A stretch of DNA of 64,000 bases from an uncultured Lachnoclostridium sp. (GTDB lineage Bacteria > Bacillota > Clostridia > Lachnospirales > Lachnospiraceae), in the NCBI GenBank assembly GCA_946499505.1, contig CAMMSL010000006.1:51840-115839 (forward strand), written 5' to 3'. This document shows, one piece after another, positions 54,958-64,000 of the stretch. Positions within the stretch are counted from its first letter, which is position 1. Every line of letters starts with the position of its first letter. The position numbers and the translations under genes were made by a program. The notes below the pieces were generated by a model. That model was not told the origin of the DNA. It saw only the letters and a program-made list of their open reading frames with translations, and did no database searches.

Positions 54958-56592
54958 TTAGTCGTTTTCCTCTGTCTGTACAGAGTATGTCTGTCTCTTT
55001 CTTGCCATCTCGTCGTTTTCGAGATACTCATCGTATGTTGTGATCTTGTCGATGAGGTGTCCGCCCGGTACGATTTCCATGATGCGGTTCGCAGTCGTCT
55101 GGACAATCTGATGGTCTCTTGAGGTGAAGAGAATCACGCCCGGGAATTTGATCATACCATTGTTGAGAGCGGTGATCGCTTCCATATCAAGATGGTTGGT
55201 CGGCTCATCAAGCAGCAGGACGTTTGCACCTGAAATCATCATTTTAGAGAGCAGGCAGCGTACTTTCTCGCCACCGGATAATACCTTCACTTTCTTGACG
55301 CCGTCTTCACCGGAGAAGAGCATACGGCCAAGGAAACCACGGACGTAAGTGACGTCTTTTTCTTCAGAATACTGAGTGAGCCATTCTGTAATATTGTAAT
55401 CATTGTCGAATTCTCCACCGAAATCCTTCGGGAAGTACGCCTGAGAAGTAGTAACCCCCCATTTGTATGTTCCCTCGTCTGGTTCCATCTCGCCAATCAG
55501 GATTTTGAAGAGAACGGACTTGGCAAGCTCATTGCTGCCGACAAATGCCACCTTATCATCATGGCCGAGAGTAAAGCTGATGTTGTCCAGTACCTTTTCA
55601 CCATCGATTGTCTTTGAAAGCCCTTCTACTGTAAGAACTTCATTTCCAATCTCGCGGTTCGGACGGAAGTCGATATAAGGATATTTTCTGCTGGATGGCT
55701 TGATTTCATCGAGCTGAATCTTCTCCAAAGCACGCTTTCTTGAAGTCGCCTGCTTGGATTTGGAAGCGTTGGCGCTGAAGCGGGAGATAAACTCCTGAAG
55801 CTCTTTGATTTTTTCTTCCTTTTTCTTGTTTGCCTCTTTCATCTGACGGATCAGCAGCTGGCTGGATTCATACCAGAAATCATAGTTTCCGGCATAGAGC
55901 TGTATTTTCCCGTAATCGATATCCGCGATCTGCGTACATACCTTATTTAAGAAGTATCGGTCATGGGATACAACGATCACTGTGTTGTCAAAGTTGATCA
56001 GGAACTCCTCGAGCCATGCGATCGCGTCCAGATCCAGATGGTTGGTCGGCTCGTCGAGGAGCAGAATGTCCGGATTTCCGAACAGTGCCTGAGCAAGCAG
56101 TACCTTCACTTTTTCAGGACCGGTCAGATCCTTCATATATTTATAATGAAGTTCTGTATCAATTCCAAGGCCGTTCAGAAGAGATGCAGCATCAGACTCA
56201 GCCTCCCAGCCGTTCATTGTAGCAAATTCAGCTTCGAGCTCACTCGCCTTGATTCCATCCTCTTCTGTAAAGTCTTCTTTCGCATAGATGACTTCTTTTT
56301 CTTTCATGATCTCATACAGTCTGGCATTTCCCATAATGACTGTGTCGAGAACCGGGTATTCATCGTATTTGAAGTGATCCTGCTGCAGGAAAGACAGCCT
56401 TTCACCCGGAGTGATTGCAACCTCGCCTTTTGTAGGCTCAAGCTGTCCGGACAGGATCTTCAGAAAAGTAGACTTTCCTGCGCCGTTGGCTCCGATAAGA
56501 CCGTAGCAGTTTCCCTCTGTGAACTTGATGTTGACATCTTCGAAAAGCGCTTTCTTACCTACGCGCAGCGTCACATTATTTGCACTGATCAT
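54958..56592 (-). CDS. ABC-F ribosome-associated ATPase (YkpA/YbiT-like)
   Basis: A 544-residue ABC-F protein with two ATPase domains joined by a charged linker (about 240-310, KEANKKKEEKIKELQEF). Domain 1 has Walker A GANGAGKST, signature LTGPEKVKV and Walker B DILLLDEPTNHLD. Domain 2 has a degenerate Walker A, VGSNELAKSVLF, but a good signature LSGGEKVRC and Walker B. The second Gly-rich loop change is typical of the YkpA group. ABC-F proteins act on the ribosome E site. It has no membrane subunit. Confidence 0.9.
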   Translation of the reverse strand: MISANNVTLRVGKKALFEDVNIKFTEGNCYGLIGANGAGKSTFLKILSGQLEPTKGEVAITPGERLSFLQQDHFKYDEYPVLDTVIMGNARLYEIMKEKEVIYAKEDFTEEDGIKASELEAEFATMNGWEAESDAASLLNGLGIDTELHYKYMKDLTGPEKVKVLLAQALFGNPDILLLDEPTNHLDLDAIAWLEEFLINFDNTVIVVSHDRYFLNKVCTQIADIDYGKIQLYAGNYDFWYESSQLLIRQMKEANKKKEEKIKELQEFISRFSANASKSKQATSRKRALEKIQLDEIKPSSRKYPYIDFRPNREIGNEVLTVEGLSKTIDGEKVLDNISFTLGHDDKVAFVGSNELAKSVLFKILIGEMEPDEGTYKWGVTTSQAYFPKDFGGEFDNDYNITEWLTQYSEEKDVTYVRGFLGRMLFSGEDGVKKVKVLSGGEKVRCLLSKMMISGANVLLLDEPTNHLDMEAITALNNGMIKFPGVILFTSRDHQIVQTTANRIMEIVPGGHLIDKITTYDEYLENDEMARKRQTYSVQTEEND

Positions 56593-56716
56593 ACTGTTAT
56601 CTCCTTATAAAATAAAACTAAAAACTGGAATTCATAACGCACCACCGCATATATTACCATGGATACCCATAAAAAGGCAAGGGGTTTCCGAATTCATGAA
56701 AACAGTATATAATAGT

Positions 56717-56876
56717 AACAGTTCACCCGCCCATGCAGGGTGGGATGCTTTATGCTTGCATAAGGAGCAGACCGACCCTGCATGGGCGGAGGGAGCGCCC
56801 GAATACGAGCAAAGAGGCGGCGACAGCCGCGGTAAGCACGTAAGTGCGGCTTTGCGAGAGGCGCGTGTGAACTGTG
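56717..56876. repeat. 160-bp structured repeat, copy 2
   Basis: Bounded by ACAGTTCAC and GTGAACTGT. It contains a hairpin with stem CCGCCCATGCAGGGT/ACCCTGCATGGGCGG and a TTTATGCTTGCATAA loop segment, then a GC-rich multi-hairpin part with GAGCGCC, GCGGCG, CAGCCGC, GCACGTAAGTGCGGCTTTG and GGCGCG. It aligns with the reverse complement of 30389-30548. The stem bases differ between copies while pairing is kept. It sits just before the patatin gene. Confidence 0.8.
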
Positions 56877-56931
56877 GAAACATATGATTAGTAAACAGCA
56901 GGATTATTCACAGAAAAGAGGTTTAATCATT

Positions 56932-57795
56932 ATGGCGATAAAGAAAGCAACACTTGTACTGGAGGGAGGAGCTACACGCGGTGTGTTTACATCCGGTGCG
57001 CTGGATTATCTGATGGATCAGGATCTGTATATGTCTCACGTGATAGGCGTATCCGCCGGATGCTGTAATGCGGTCGGCTATGTATCAAAGCAGCCGCGCA
57101 GAACGAGAGACTGCATGATCCCGGCGGATAAGAGCGGCAATTATTATTATGGCATCCGGGATTTTGTGAAAGAGAAGAGCGTAATGAATATGGATCTGAT
57201 CTTTGACAAATATCCGAATGAGATGATCCCTTTTGATTATGATACTTACTTTAACTCAGAGATTACCTGTGAGATCGTGACTACCAATTGTATTACAGGT
57301 AAAGCAGAATATATGACCGAAGACCATGACAGAGAGAGACTGATGAAGATCTGCAGGGCTTCCTGTAGTATGCCGCTTTTGACGCCGATCGTAAATATTG
57401 ATGACGTTCCCTATCTGGACGGAGGACTGGCGGATTCCGTGCCGGTCAGACATGCGCAGAAGATAGGAAACGAAAAGATCGTCGTAATTCTCACGAAGAA
57501 CCAGGGGTATCGCAAGAAAGTGATATCTCCTGCACTGCAGAGAGTGTACCGGAGAGCATATAAGTCTTATCCGAATCTGGTCCGGACTATATTCCGCAGG
57601 AGCTTTGAATACAATAAGATGATGAATCATATTGACCAGCTGGAAAAAAGCGGTGAAATTTTTGTGCTGAGACCGCAGGTAAAACCTGTATCCAGACTGG
57701 AGCGCAACAAGGAATCACTGGAAGCCTTTTACGAGCACGGGTACAGCTATATGGAGCGCAGGATGGATGACCTGATGGCATATCTTGAGCGGTAG
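56932..57795 (+). CDS. Patatin-like phospholipase
   Basis: A 287-residue patatin-family lipid acyl hydrolase. It has the oxyanion loop LEGGATRGVFTSGAL, nucleophile Ser in GVSAGCCNAVGY and Asp in LDGGLADSVPV (the Ser-Asp dyad with DGG). There is no signal peptide. ATG 56932 was chosen (AGAGG upstream); an earlier in-frame ATG at 56884 directly abuts the repeat and is possible. It is followed by ppk 83 bp later. Confidence 0.9.
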   Translation: MAIKKATLVLEGGATRGVFTSGALDYLMDQDLYMSHVIGVSAGCCNAVGYVSKQPRRTRDCMIPADKSGNYYYGIRDFVKEKSVMNMDLIFDKYPNEMIPFDYDTYFNSEITCEIVTTNCITGKAEYMTEDHDRERLMKICRASCSMPLLTPIVNIDDVPYLDGGLADSVPVRHAQKIGNEKIVVILTKNQGYRKKVISPALQRVYRRAYKSYPNLVRTIFRRSFEYNKMMNHIDQLEKSGEIFVLRPQVKPVSRLERNKESLEAFYEHGYSYMERRMDDLMAYLER

Positions 57796-57878
57796 ATTAG
57801 CTCGAGGATCTGGAGTCAGGCCTGTGGGCAGAAAACATATTAAAATAAGAGGGAAACAGGACAAGGAGACAGGGAGAG

Positions 57879-59999
57879 ATGGGGAAACAGGAGATACTCG
57901 ACTATACGCAGAACAGGGAGCTGTCATGGCTGCGTTTCAATCAGAGAGTGCTTGAGGAAGCGCGTGATGAGACAGTGCCGTTAATGGAGCGGATGAAATT
58001 TGTTGCAATCTTTACGAGTAATCTGGATGAGTTTTTTATGATCCGCGTGGGCAGTCTTTATGATATGGCGGCAGTGGATAACAAGAAGCTCGACACGAAG
58101 TCGGGCATGACGCCCAAGCAGCAGCTTGAGGCAATCTATCAGGCGGTTGCGCCGTTGTATAAAGAGCGCGACAAGACATATGCGGAGATTAAAAAACAGC
58201 TGAAACCGTACGGAGTCTGCGGGATGGATTTTAAAGAGCTGGAACAGCAGGAGAAGAAGTATGTCAAGAAGTATTTCAAGGAACAGATTTTGCCAGTGCT
58301 GTCTCCGCAGATCGTGGATCCGAATCATCCGTTCCCGCATCTCCTTAACAAAGAGATCTATGTAGTAGCAAATCTGAAGCAGGGCAGTAACATGATGCTG
58401 GGGATCGTGCCCGTGCCGCAGTATATTCCGGAAGTGCTTTATCTGCCCGGACATGACATCCGTTATATCCGGATGGAAAAAGTGATCATGGAATATCTGG
58501 GCCTGGTATTTGATAAATATGAAGTGTCGGATAAGAACTATATCTGCGTGACGCGCAATGCTGATATTTCTCCGGATGACGAAGCTTATGCAGACAACGA
58601 AGACTTCCGTTTTATTATGAAAGAGACTCTGCACAAGAGAAGACGGATGGCGGTCGTGCGCCTCGAGACGGCATCACCGCTGGGCAAAGAGATGGAGAAG
58701 TACTTCTGTGACCGGTTTAAGATCACACCGGAATGCATCTTCCGGACAAAGATGCCTATGAAGCTCGGATTTATCTTTGCTATAGCGGACAAGATCCCGG
58801 ACTCCATGAAGCGTGCTCTGATCGATGAGCCGTTTGTCCCACAGCCGTCCGCCTCTCTCGCGGACGGAAGCGTGATGGAACAGGTGAAGAAGAAAGATGT
58901 TCTCCTGTCTTATCCGTATGAGAGCATGGATCCGTTCCTTCAGCTGATCAGAGAGGCGGCCTCGGATCCCGATGTCATGACGATCAAGATCACCATCTAT
59001 CGGCTGGCGAAAAAGGCAAGGCTTGTTGAATACCTCTGTGCTGCCGCCGAGAACGGGAAAGAAGTCACAGCTCTGATCGAGCTGAGAGCCCGCTTTGACG
59101 AACAGAATAATATCGACTGGTCGGAGCGGATGGAGGAAGCCGGATGCCGCGTGTTATACGGCTTCGAAGATTATAAAGTCCACTCAAAGCTGTGCCTGAT
59201 CACATACAGGAACAAAAACGAGATCCGCTATATCACGCAGGTAGGAACAGGAAATTATAATGAAAAGACAGCAAAGATGTATACGGATTACTCTCTGATC
59301 ACATCCAATCAGGAAATCGGAGAGGATGCTGCGGTATTTTTCAAAAATATGTCCATCGGCAATCTGGACGGCGTCTATAATCATCTGATCGTATCGCCCA
59401 CCAGCCTGAAGCAGAAAGTCCTCGCCCTTATGGACGATGAAATCCGAAAAGGCAGTCATGGCCGGATCGTCATGAAGATGAATTCCCTGACTGATATGGA
59501 TTTCATACGGAAAGTATCCGAGGCATCACAGGCAGGGGTAAAGATCGATCTGATCGTGCGGGGCATCTGCTGTATACTTCCGGGCATTCAGGGAAGAACC
59601 GAGAACCTGAATGTGACCAGTATCGTCGGACGGTATCTGGAACACCCGCGGGTGTTTGTCTTCGGTACCGGTGACGATGCAAAAGTCTATATCGGCTCTG
59701 CAGATATGATGACACGAAATACAGAAAAACGTGTAGAAGTAGCGTGTCCGATCTTTGATCCGAAAATAAGAAAGAAGCTTATGCACGATCTGAATGTAAT
59801 GCTCGCAGATAATGTGAAAGCGAGAAAAATGCTCAGTGACGGTACATACAGAAAGAAAGTGCAGGGAGACCGGCCTGTAAACGCACAGGAAACTTTCATG
59901 AAAGAAGCGCTTAACGCCAGAAGGCCGGCAGCGGTGGTACATAAGAAAGAAAAGGAGTCACTGTTCGGTAAGATATTCGGAATATTCCGAAGAAAATAA
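57879..59999 (+). CDS. ppk1: Polyphosphate kinase (PPK1)
   Basis: A 706-residue polyphosphate kinase that makes and degrades inorganic polyphosphate with ATP. Domains: N-terminal (LSWLRFNQRVLEEARD), head, and two PLD-like catalytic domains. The phospho-His lies in YKVHSKLCLI (about 435) and a second in the later ERTEN-like region. MTIKITIYRLAKKARLVEYL and ALIELRARFDEQNNIDWSER are signature stretches. AAGGAG precedes the ATG. Confidence 0.94.
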   Translation: MGKQEILDYTQNRELSWLRFNQRVLEEARDETVPLMERMKFVAIFTSNLDEFFMIRVGSLYDMAAVDNKKLDTKSGMTPKQQLEAIYQAVAPLYKERDKTYAEIKKQLKPYGVCGMDFKELEQQEKKYVKKYFKEQILPVLSPQIVDPNHPFPHLLNKEIYVVANLKQGSNMMLGIVPVPQYIPEVLYLPGHDIRYIRMEKVIMEYLGLVFDKYEVSDKNYICVTRNADISPDDEAYADNEDFRFIMKETLHKRRRMAVVRLETASPLGKEMEKYFCDRFKITPECIFRTKMPMKLGFIFAIADKIPDSMKRALIDEPFVPQPSASLADGSVMEQVKKKDVLLSYPYESMDPFLQLIREAASDPDVMTIKITIYRLAKKARLVEYLCAAAENGKEVTALIELRARFDEQNNIDWSERMEEAGCRVLYGFEDYKVHSKLCLITYRNKNEIRYITQVGTGNYNEKTAKMYTDYSLITSNQEIGEDAAVFFKNMSIGNLDGVYNHLIVSPTSLKQKVLALMDDEIRKGSHGRIVMKMNSLTDMDFIRKVSEASQAGVKIDLIVRGICCILPGIQGRTENLNVTSIVGRYLEHPRVFVFGTGDDAKVYIGSADMMTRNTEKRVEVACPIFDPKIRKKLMHDLNVMLADNVKARKMLSDGTYRKKVQGDRPVNAQETFMKEALNARRPAAVVHKKEKESLFGKIFGIFRRK

Positions 60000-60032
60000 A
60001 TCTACAAAAAATAATATCAAAGGAGAAAAACA

Positions 60033-61079
60033 ATGACAGATTTTAAGACGGCAGAATTCGGGAAGACAAAAGACGGAAAAGATGCACATCTGTATCTTCT
60101 GGAAAATAAAAACGGACTGAAAGCATATGTGTCCGATTTTGGGGCCTCGCTGGTGCGTCTGATTGTGCCGGATAAGGACGGCACAATGCTCGATGTAGTA
60201 CTCGGTTACGACAGTGCTGCAGGATATGAGCGTGGAGATGCAGGAATCGGAGCGACAGTGGGAAGAAGCGCAAACCGGATCGGAGGTGCGCAGATTGAGA
60301 TTAACGGTGTGACATACGAGCTTGAGAAAAATGATAATGGAAACAACCTGCACAGCGGCTGTGACTATTACCAGAAAAGAATATGGAATGTGGAGAAACA
60401 GACGGGAAATCAGATAACATTTCTTCTTCACAGTCCGGATGGCGACCAGGGATATCCGGGAGCGCTGGATATGCATGTAACTTATCTGCTGGATGACGAA
60501 AATGCATTGAACATCCACTATGAGGCGGTGCCTGACAAAGATACAGTCATCAATATGACAAATCACAGCTACTTTAATTTAAATGGACACGACAGTGGAA
60601 CAGTGCTTGAGCATAAGGTTATGCTGGATGCTGATTCCTTTACTCCTGCAGATGCAGAGTCGATACCGACTGGTGAGATCCGCAGCGTTGAGGGGACGCC
60701 TATGGATTTCCGTGCCGGAAAAGTGCTCGGGGATGAGATTGACGTAGACTACGAACCGCTTCGCTTCGGAGGCGGCTACGACCACAACTGGGTATTGAAA
60801 AATGAGGGCAGATTTGCTAAAGTAGCAGAAGTGACGTCAGACAAGAGCGGGATCCGGATGGAAGTGTACACAGATCTTCCGGGAGTACAGATGTACACAG
60901 CGAATTTCCTTGACAATGAACCGGGAAAAGACGGTGCGTCCTATGCAAAGAGAAGCGCAGTGTGTCTCGAGACACAGTATTTCCCGGACGCGATACATCA
61001 CGATAATTTCCCGTCACCGGTCTGCAGAAAAGGAGAAAAATATGATACCCGTACTGCATACCGTTTTCTGACGAAATAG
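60033..61079 (+). CDS. galM: Aldose 1-epimerase (galactose mutarotase)
   Basis: A 348-residue mutarotase interconverting alpha and beta anomers of galactose or glucose. It has substrate-binding GRSANRIGGAQ, ENDGNN-like KNDNGNNLHSG, the acid His in NMTNHSYFNLNGH and the base Glu in CLETQYFPDAIHH. AAAGGAG precedes the ATG. It is 33 bp after ppk and 24 bp before topB. Confidence 0.93.
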   Translation: MTDFKTAEFGKTKDGKDAHLYLLENKNGLKAYVSDFGASLVRLIVPDKDGTMLDVVLGYDSAAGYERGDAGIGATVGRSANRIGGAQIEINGVTYELEKNDNGNNLHSGCDYYQKRIWNVEKQTGNQITFLLHSPDGDQGYPGALDMHVTYLLDDENALNIHYEAVPDKDTVINMTNHSYFNLNGHDSGTVLEHKVMLDADSFTPADAESIPTGEIRSVEGTPMDFRAGKVLGDEIDVDYEPLRFGGGYDHNWVLKNEGRFAKVAEVTSDKSGIRMEVYTDLPGVQMYTANFLDNEPGKDGASYAKRSAVCLETQYFPDAIHHDNFPSPVCRKGEKYDTRTAYRFLTK

Positions 61080-61103
61080 GAGACAGAGAAAAGACAGGCA
61101 TTT

Positions 61104-63167
61104 ATGGGAAAATCAGTATACATTGCGGAGAAGCCGAGCGTGGCTCAGGAATTCGCAAAAGCATTAAAACTAAAGACCAGACGGGGCGACGGCTATCTGG
61201 AATCCGAGGAGGCAATTGTAACGTGGTGCGTGGGACATCTCGTGACAATGAGCTATCCGGAAGCCTATGATCCGGCTTTGAAGAAATGGAGTCTTCAGAC
61301 ACTGCCGTTCATTCCGGATGATTTCAAATATGAAGTGATCCCTTCAGTAGAAAAGCAGTTCCGCATTGTGAGCGGCATTCTGAACAGGGAAGACGTGGAT
61401 ACGATCTATGTCTGTACCGACTCGGGGCGGGAGGGAGAATACATTTACCGTCTCGTTGAGCAGGAAGCCCACGTGACCGGAAAGAAGCGGAAAAGAGTGT
61501 GGATCGATTCTCAGACAGAGGAGGAGATCCTGAGGGGAATCCGGGAGGCGAAAGATCTCTCGGAGTATGATAATTTAAGTGATTCGGCCTATCTCAGGGC
61601 AAAGGAAGATTATCTGATGGGAATTAATTTTTCCCGTCTTCTTACCCTGAAATATGGGAACAGTATTTCAAATTATCTGAAGACAAAATATTCTGTGATT
61701 TCCGTGGGCAGGGTCATGACCTGTGTGCTCGGCATGGTCGTGCGCAGGGAGCGGGAAATCCGTGATTTCGTCAAAACGCCCTTTTACCGTGTGATCAGTA
61801 CGGTAGACGCATCAGGGCATACATTCGAGGGCGAGTGGAGGGCTGTGAAAGGTTCCCGTTATGTTGAGGTGAAGCCGGCTGCCAGGGATGACAGCGGACA
61901 GGCAGATGGAAAACCGGCAGAAGAGAGCCTGATCTATTCCCGTGACCTGTATAAAGAAAACGGATTTAAAGAAAGGTCGAAGGCGGAAGAGCTGATCGCA
62001 TATCTGTCAGAGGAACAGCCTCTTTCCTGTGTGGTAGAATCCATTGAAAAGAAGAAAGAGAAGAAGAATCCGCCCCTTCTATATAATCTGGCGGAGCTTC
62101 AGAACGACTGTTCCAAGCGTTTCAAGATCAGTCCGGATGAGACGCTTCGAATTGTGCAGGAATTATACGAGAAAAAGCTGGTGACGTATCCCAGAACCGA
62201 CGCCCGTGTTCTTTCTACGGCGGTGGCAAAGGAGATTACAAGAAATCTGAACGGTCTGTCCAAATATGAGATGGCGGCTCCGTATCTTCAGGACATCCTG
62301 AGTTTTGGAAGCTATAAGAATCTGGCGAAGACAAGATATGTCAATGACAAGCAGATTACGGATCACTACGCGATCATCCCTACGGGGCAGGGCCTGCCGG
62401 CACTTAAATCTGTCTCAGCAACTGCTCATAAGGTCTACGACCTGATCGTGCGGAGATTTTTAAGCATTTTTTATCCGGCTGCAGTGTACCAGAAAGTATC
62501 CATTGTCTCAAAGATGCGGGAAGAGAGCTTTTTCTCCAGCTTCAAGGTGCTTGCAGAAGAGGGATACCTGAAAGTGGCGGGAATGCCCCAGTCAAAGGAT
62601 CAGGCGCCGGATACGGATCTTTTCGATGTGATCAAAACATTGAGAAAAGGAACTGTCCTCCCGGTTCAGTCACTGGATATCAAGGAAGGCGAGACGTCGC
62701 CTCCGAAACGTTATAATTCCGGTTCCATCATCCTTGCGATGGAGAATGCCGGACAGCTGATCGAGGACGAGGAGCTGCGCGCCCAGATCAAGGGAAGCGG
62801 AATCGGTACCAGCGCCACGAGAGCAGAGATTTTGAAAAAGCTGATCCATATCAAATATCTGGGATTGAATAAAAAAACACAGATCATCACCCCTACATTA
62901 CAGGGAGAGATGGTATATGATGTGGTGGACAATTCCATCCGGTCCCTTCTGAATCCGGAGCTTACCGCGAGCTGGGAAAAAGGGCTTACCTATGTGGCGG
63001 AAGGCAGTATCACATCAGATGAATATATGAAGAAACTGGATGACTTTATCACACGGAGAACCGTGGGAGTTAAAGGGCTGAACAATCAGTATCAGTTAAG
63101 AGCCTGCTATGACAAAGCGGCAGGTTTTTATAAAAAGGGCCGGAAGACCGGCGGAAAGGAAGAATAA
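61104..63167 (+). CDS. topB: DNA topoisomerase III (type IA)
   Basis: A 687-residue type IA topoisomerase. The TOPRIM domain (1-145) has IAEKPSVAQEFAKAL and TDSGREGEYIYR. The active-site Tyr is in VTYPRTDARVLS (about 369). IGTSATRAEIL and the following region are typical of TopB. It ends without C-terminal zinc fingers. It relaxes negative supercoils and decatenates. The ribosome site is weak. The next gene starts 3 bp after its stop. Confidence 0.92.
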   Translation: MGKSVYIAEKPSVAQEFAKALKLKTRRGDGYLESEEAIVTWCVGHLVTMSYPEAYDPALKKWSLQTLPFIPDDFKYEVIPSVEKQFRIVSGILNREDVDTIYVCTDSGREGEYIYRLVEQEAHVTGKKRKRVWIDSQTEEEILRGIREAKDLSEYDNLSDSAYLRAKEDYLMGINFSRLLTLKYGNSISNYLKTKYSVISVGRVMTCVLGMVVRREREIRDFVKTPFYRVISTVDASGHTFEGEWRAVKGSRYVEVKPAARDDSGQADGKPAEESLIYSRDLYKENGFKERSKAEELIAYLSEEQPLSCVVESIEKKKEKKNPPLLYNLAELQNDCSKRFKISPDETLRIVQELYEKKLVTYPRTDARVLSTAVAKEITRNLNGLSKYEMAAPYLQDILSFGSYKNLAKTRYVNDKQITDHYAIIPTGQGLPALKSVSATAHKVYDLIVRRFLSIFYPAAVYQKVSIVSKMREESFFSSFKVLAEEGYLKVAGMPQSKDQAPDTDLFDVIKTLRKGTVLPVQSLDIKEGETSPPKRYNSGSIILAMENAGQLIEDEELRAQIKGSGIGTSATRAEILKKLIHIKYLGLNKKTQIITPTLQGEMVYDVVDNSIRSLLNPELTASWEKGLTYVAEGSITSDEYMKKLDDFITRRTVGVKGLNNQYQLRACYDKAAGFYKKGRKTGGKEE

Positions 63168-63170
63168 CAA

Positions 63171-63836
63171 ATGGAAGCATTGACAGTAAAGGAACTTTAT
63201 ACACTGGACGAGACGATCGCAAAGGATATCTTTGAGGGAGTGACCTACCCATGGGAAGTCCTGCCGAAGATCAGCGCTTTTATCGTAGAGCTTGGCAATA
63301 CTCTGAGCGAGGATGAATATGAGAAACGCGGGGAAAACGTGTGGATCGCAAAATCCGCAAAAGTGGCCCCTACAGCATATATTAACGGACCGGCTATCAT
63401 CGGCAAGGAGGCGGAGGTGCGTCACTGCGCATTTATCCGCGGCAATGCGATCGTAGGAGAGGGAGCCGTTGTAGGAAATTCTACAGAGCTTAAGAACGTG
63501 ATCCTCTTTAACAAAGTGCAGGTACCTCATTATAATTATGTCGGTGATTCCATTCTGGGATATAAGTCCCACATGGGTGCAGGTTCCATCACATCCAATG
63601 TGAAATCCGATAAGAAACTGGTCGTTGTAAAGACACCGTGGGGCAACATTGAGACAGGCATGAAGAAATTCGGCGCCATGCTCGGAGATGAGGTGGAAGT
63701 AGGATGCGGAAGCGTCCTTAATCCGGGAACTGTTGTGGGCAGCCACAGCAATATCTATCCGCTGTCATCTGTACGCGGATTCGTGCCGGGAAACAGCATC
63801 TACAAAAAGCAGGGGGAAGTTGTAGAAAAACGATAA
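63171..63836 (+). CDS. Left-handed beta-helix acyltransferase (GlmU C-terminal-like)
   Basis: A 221-residue protein with hexapeptide repeats (AKVAPTAYINGPAIIGKEAEV, then IRGNAIVGEGAVVGNSTEL), similar to the acetyltransferase half of GlmU. Probably a nucleotide-sugar or sugar-phosphate acetyltransferase. HYNYVGDSILGYKSHMGAGS carries the likely catalytic His. It lacks a pyrophosphorylase domain. It forms an operon with topB, and a strong terminator follows. Confidence 0.85.
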   Translation: MEALTVKELYTLDETIAKDIFEGVTYPWEVLPKISAFIVELGNTLSEDEYEKRGENVWIAKSAKVAPTAYINGPAIIGKEAEVRHCAFIRGNAIVGEGAVVGNSTELKNVILFNKVQVPHYNYVGDSILGYKSHMGAGSITSNVKSDKKLVVVKTPWGNIETGMKKFGAMLGDEVEVGCGSVLNPGTVVGSHSNIYPLSSVRGFVPGNSIYKKQGEVVEKR

Positions 63837-63873
63837 TATTCTTAAGAAAAATTAAGTTGACAATCCTAAAAGC

Positions 63874-63922
63874 GTCCCGTATCATTGTATTAAATAAATA
63901 ATACAGTGGTGCGGGACTTTTT
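63874..63922 (+). terminator. Strong terminator after the topB operon
   Basis: An 18-bp stem (63874-63891 with 63900-63917, with G-U pairs but no mismatch) and an 8-nt loop are followed by five T. Confidence 0.9.
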
Positions 63923-64000
63923 ATGTAGAAATACAGTACATATATTGTAAGCGCCAAATATTCCTGCGGATTTCCTGATCCTCAAGTTTTGCCTATAATT

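Noticed and set aside
63857-63885. TTGACA-17-TATCAT promoter at the end of the window
   Set aside because: The -10 box lies inside the stem of the strong terminator, and the match may be chance; a downstream gene is not visible.

Overview
The window looks like the chromosome of a gut Lachnospiraceae-type Clostridium (Bacillota), in the Blautia / Mediterraneibacter / Dorea / Ruminococcus gnavus neighbourhood. The signs are moderate GC, strong AGGAGG ribosome sites with frequent 4-bp ATGA gene overlaps, a Spo0A-type effector domain, several MATE pumps, GH78/GH95/GH3/GH1 glycosidases with a PTS, a bifurcating two-component/ABC-2 module, and Firmicutes-type LysR, BglG and YkpA-like proteins. The species assignment is inference from gene style only.

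Layout. (1) 1-5160 is a tightly coupled run: a MarR repressor with a tandem three-copy operator, a MATE pump, a YjbR-EVE fusion, an esterase, a PgsA-like phosphatidyltransferase and a LysR regulator. (2) 5147-7562 is a decaying accessory patch: hipA lacking its N-terminal segment, a frameshifted hipB behind a HipB-style palindrome, a serine-recombinase scrap and a membrane methyltransferase interrupted by an amber codon. (3) 7674-13338 holds a radical SAM protein, a membrane protein, a small alarmone synthetase and the sulfur-assimilation pair MetY and CysK. (4) 13305-14541 is a graveyard of three gene fragments (PucR/CdaR regulator, iron alcohol dehydrogenase, GNAT). (5) 14737-30335 combines glycan use (membrane-anchored permuted GH3, HSL esterase, GH78) with redox and thiol functions (YqhD-type dehydrogenase, Fe-S aldo/keto reductase, MATE, arginase-like protein, LysR, DUF3737, MalY-type C-S lyase). 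Three promoters here share a 34-bp element ending in the -35 box and may form a LysR regulon. (6) 30389-38570 has repeats, a DUF2325 protein, glycogen debranching enzyme, a NarL-type two-component system and an ABC-2 exporter.

(7) 38678-46499 is a self-contained PTS operon: BglG/LicR-type regulator, lactose/cellobiose EIIA, EIIB and EIIC, a cytoplasmic GH95 fucosidase-like enzyme and a GH1 6-phospho-glycosidase, which suggests import of a fucosylated beta-disaccharide. (8) 46546-54088 carries a PurF paralogue without its catalytic cysteine, a MATE pump, an XRE-Uma2 fusion with a double inverted operator, an Mrp-type Fe-S ATPase, an esterase, a phosphatase-fold protein and an orphan. (9) 54091-63922 carries a receiver-less Spo0A DNA-binding domain with 0A-box-like sites, tRNA-Ser(CGA), an ABC-F ATPase, a patatin, polyphosphate kinase, aldose epimerase, topoisomerase III and a left-handed beta-helix acyltransferase, ending at a strong terminator.

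No CRISPR array, rRNA, phage or intact insertion sequence was seen. The strongest candidates for something undescribed are the three-promoter LysR regulon, the 160-bp structured repeat family (two copies with changed but still paired stems), the stand-alone Spo0A domain, the XRE-Uma2 unit with its operator, and the AGTTAG-N6-CTAACT operator shared by a radical SAM gene and a DUF2325 gene.
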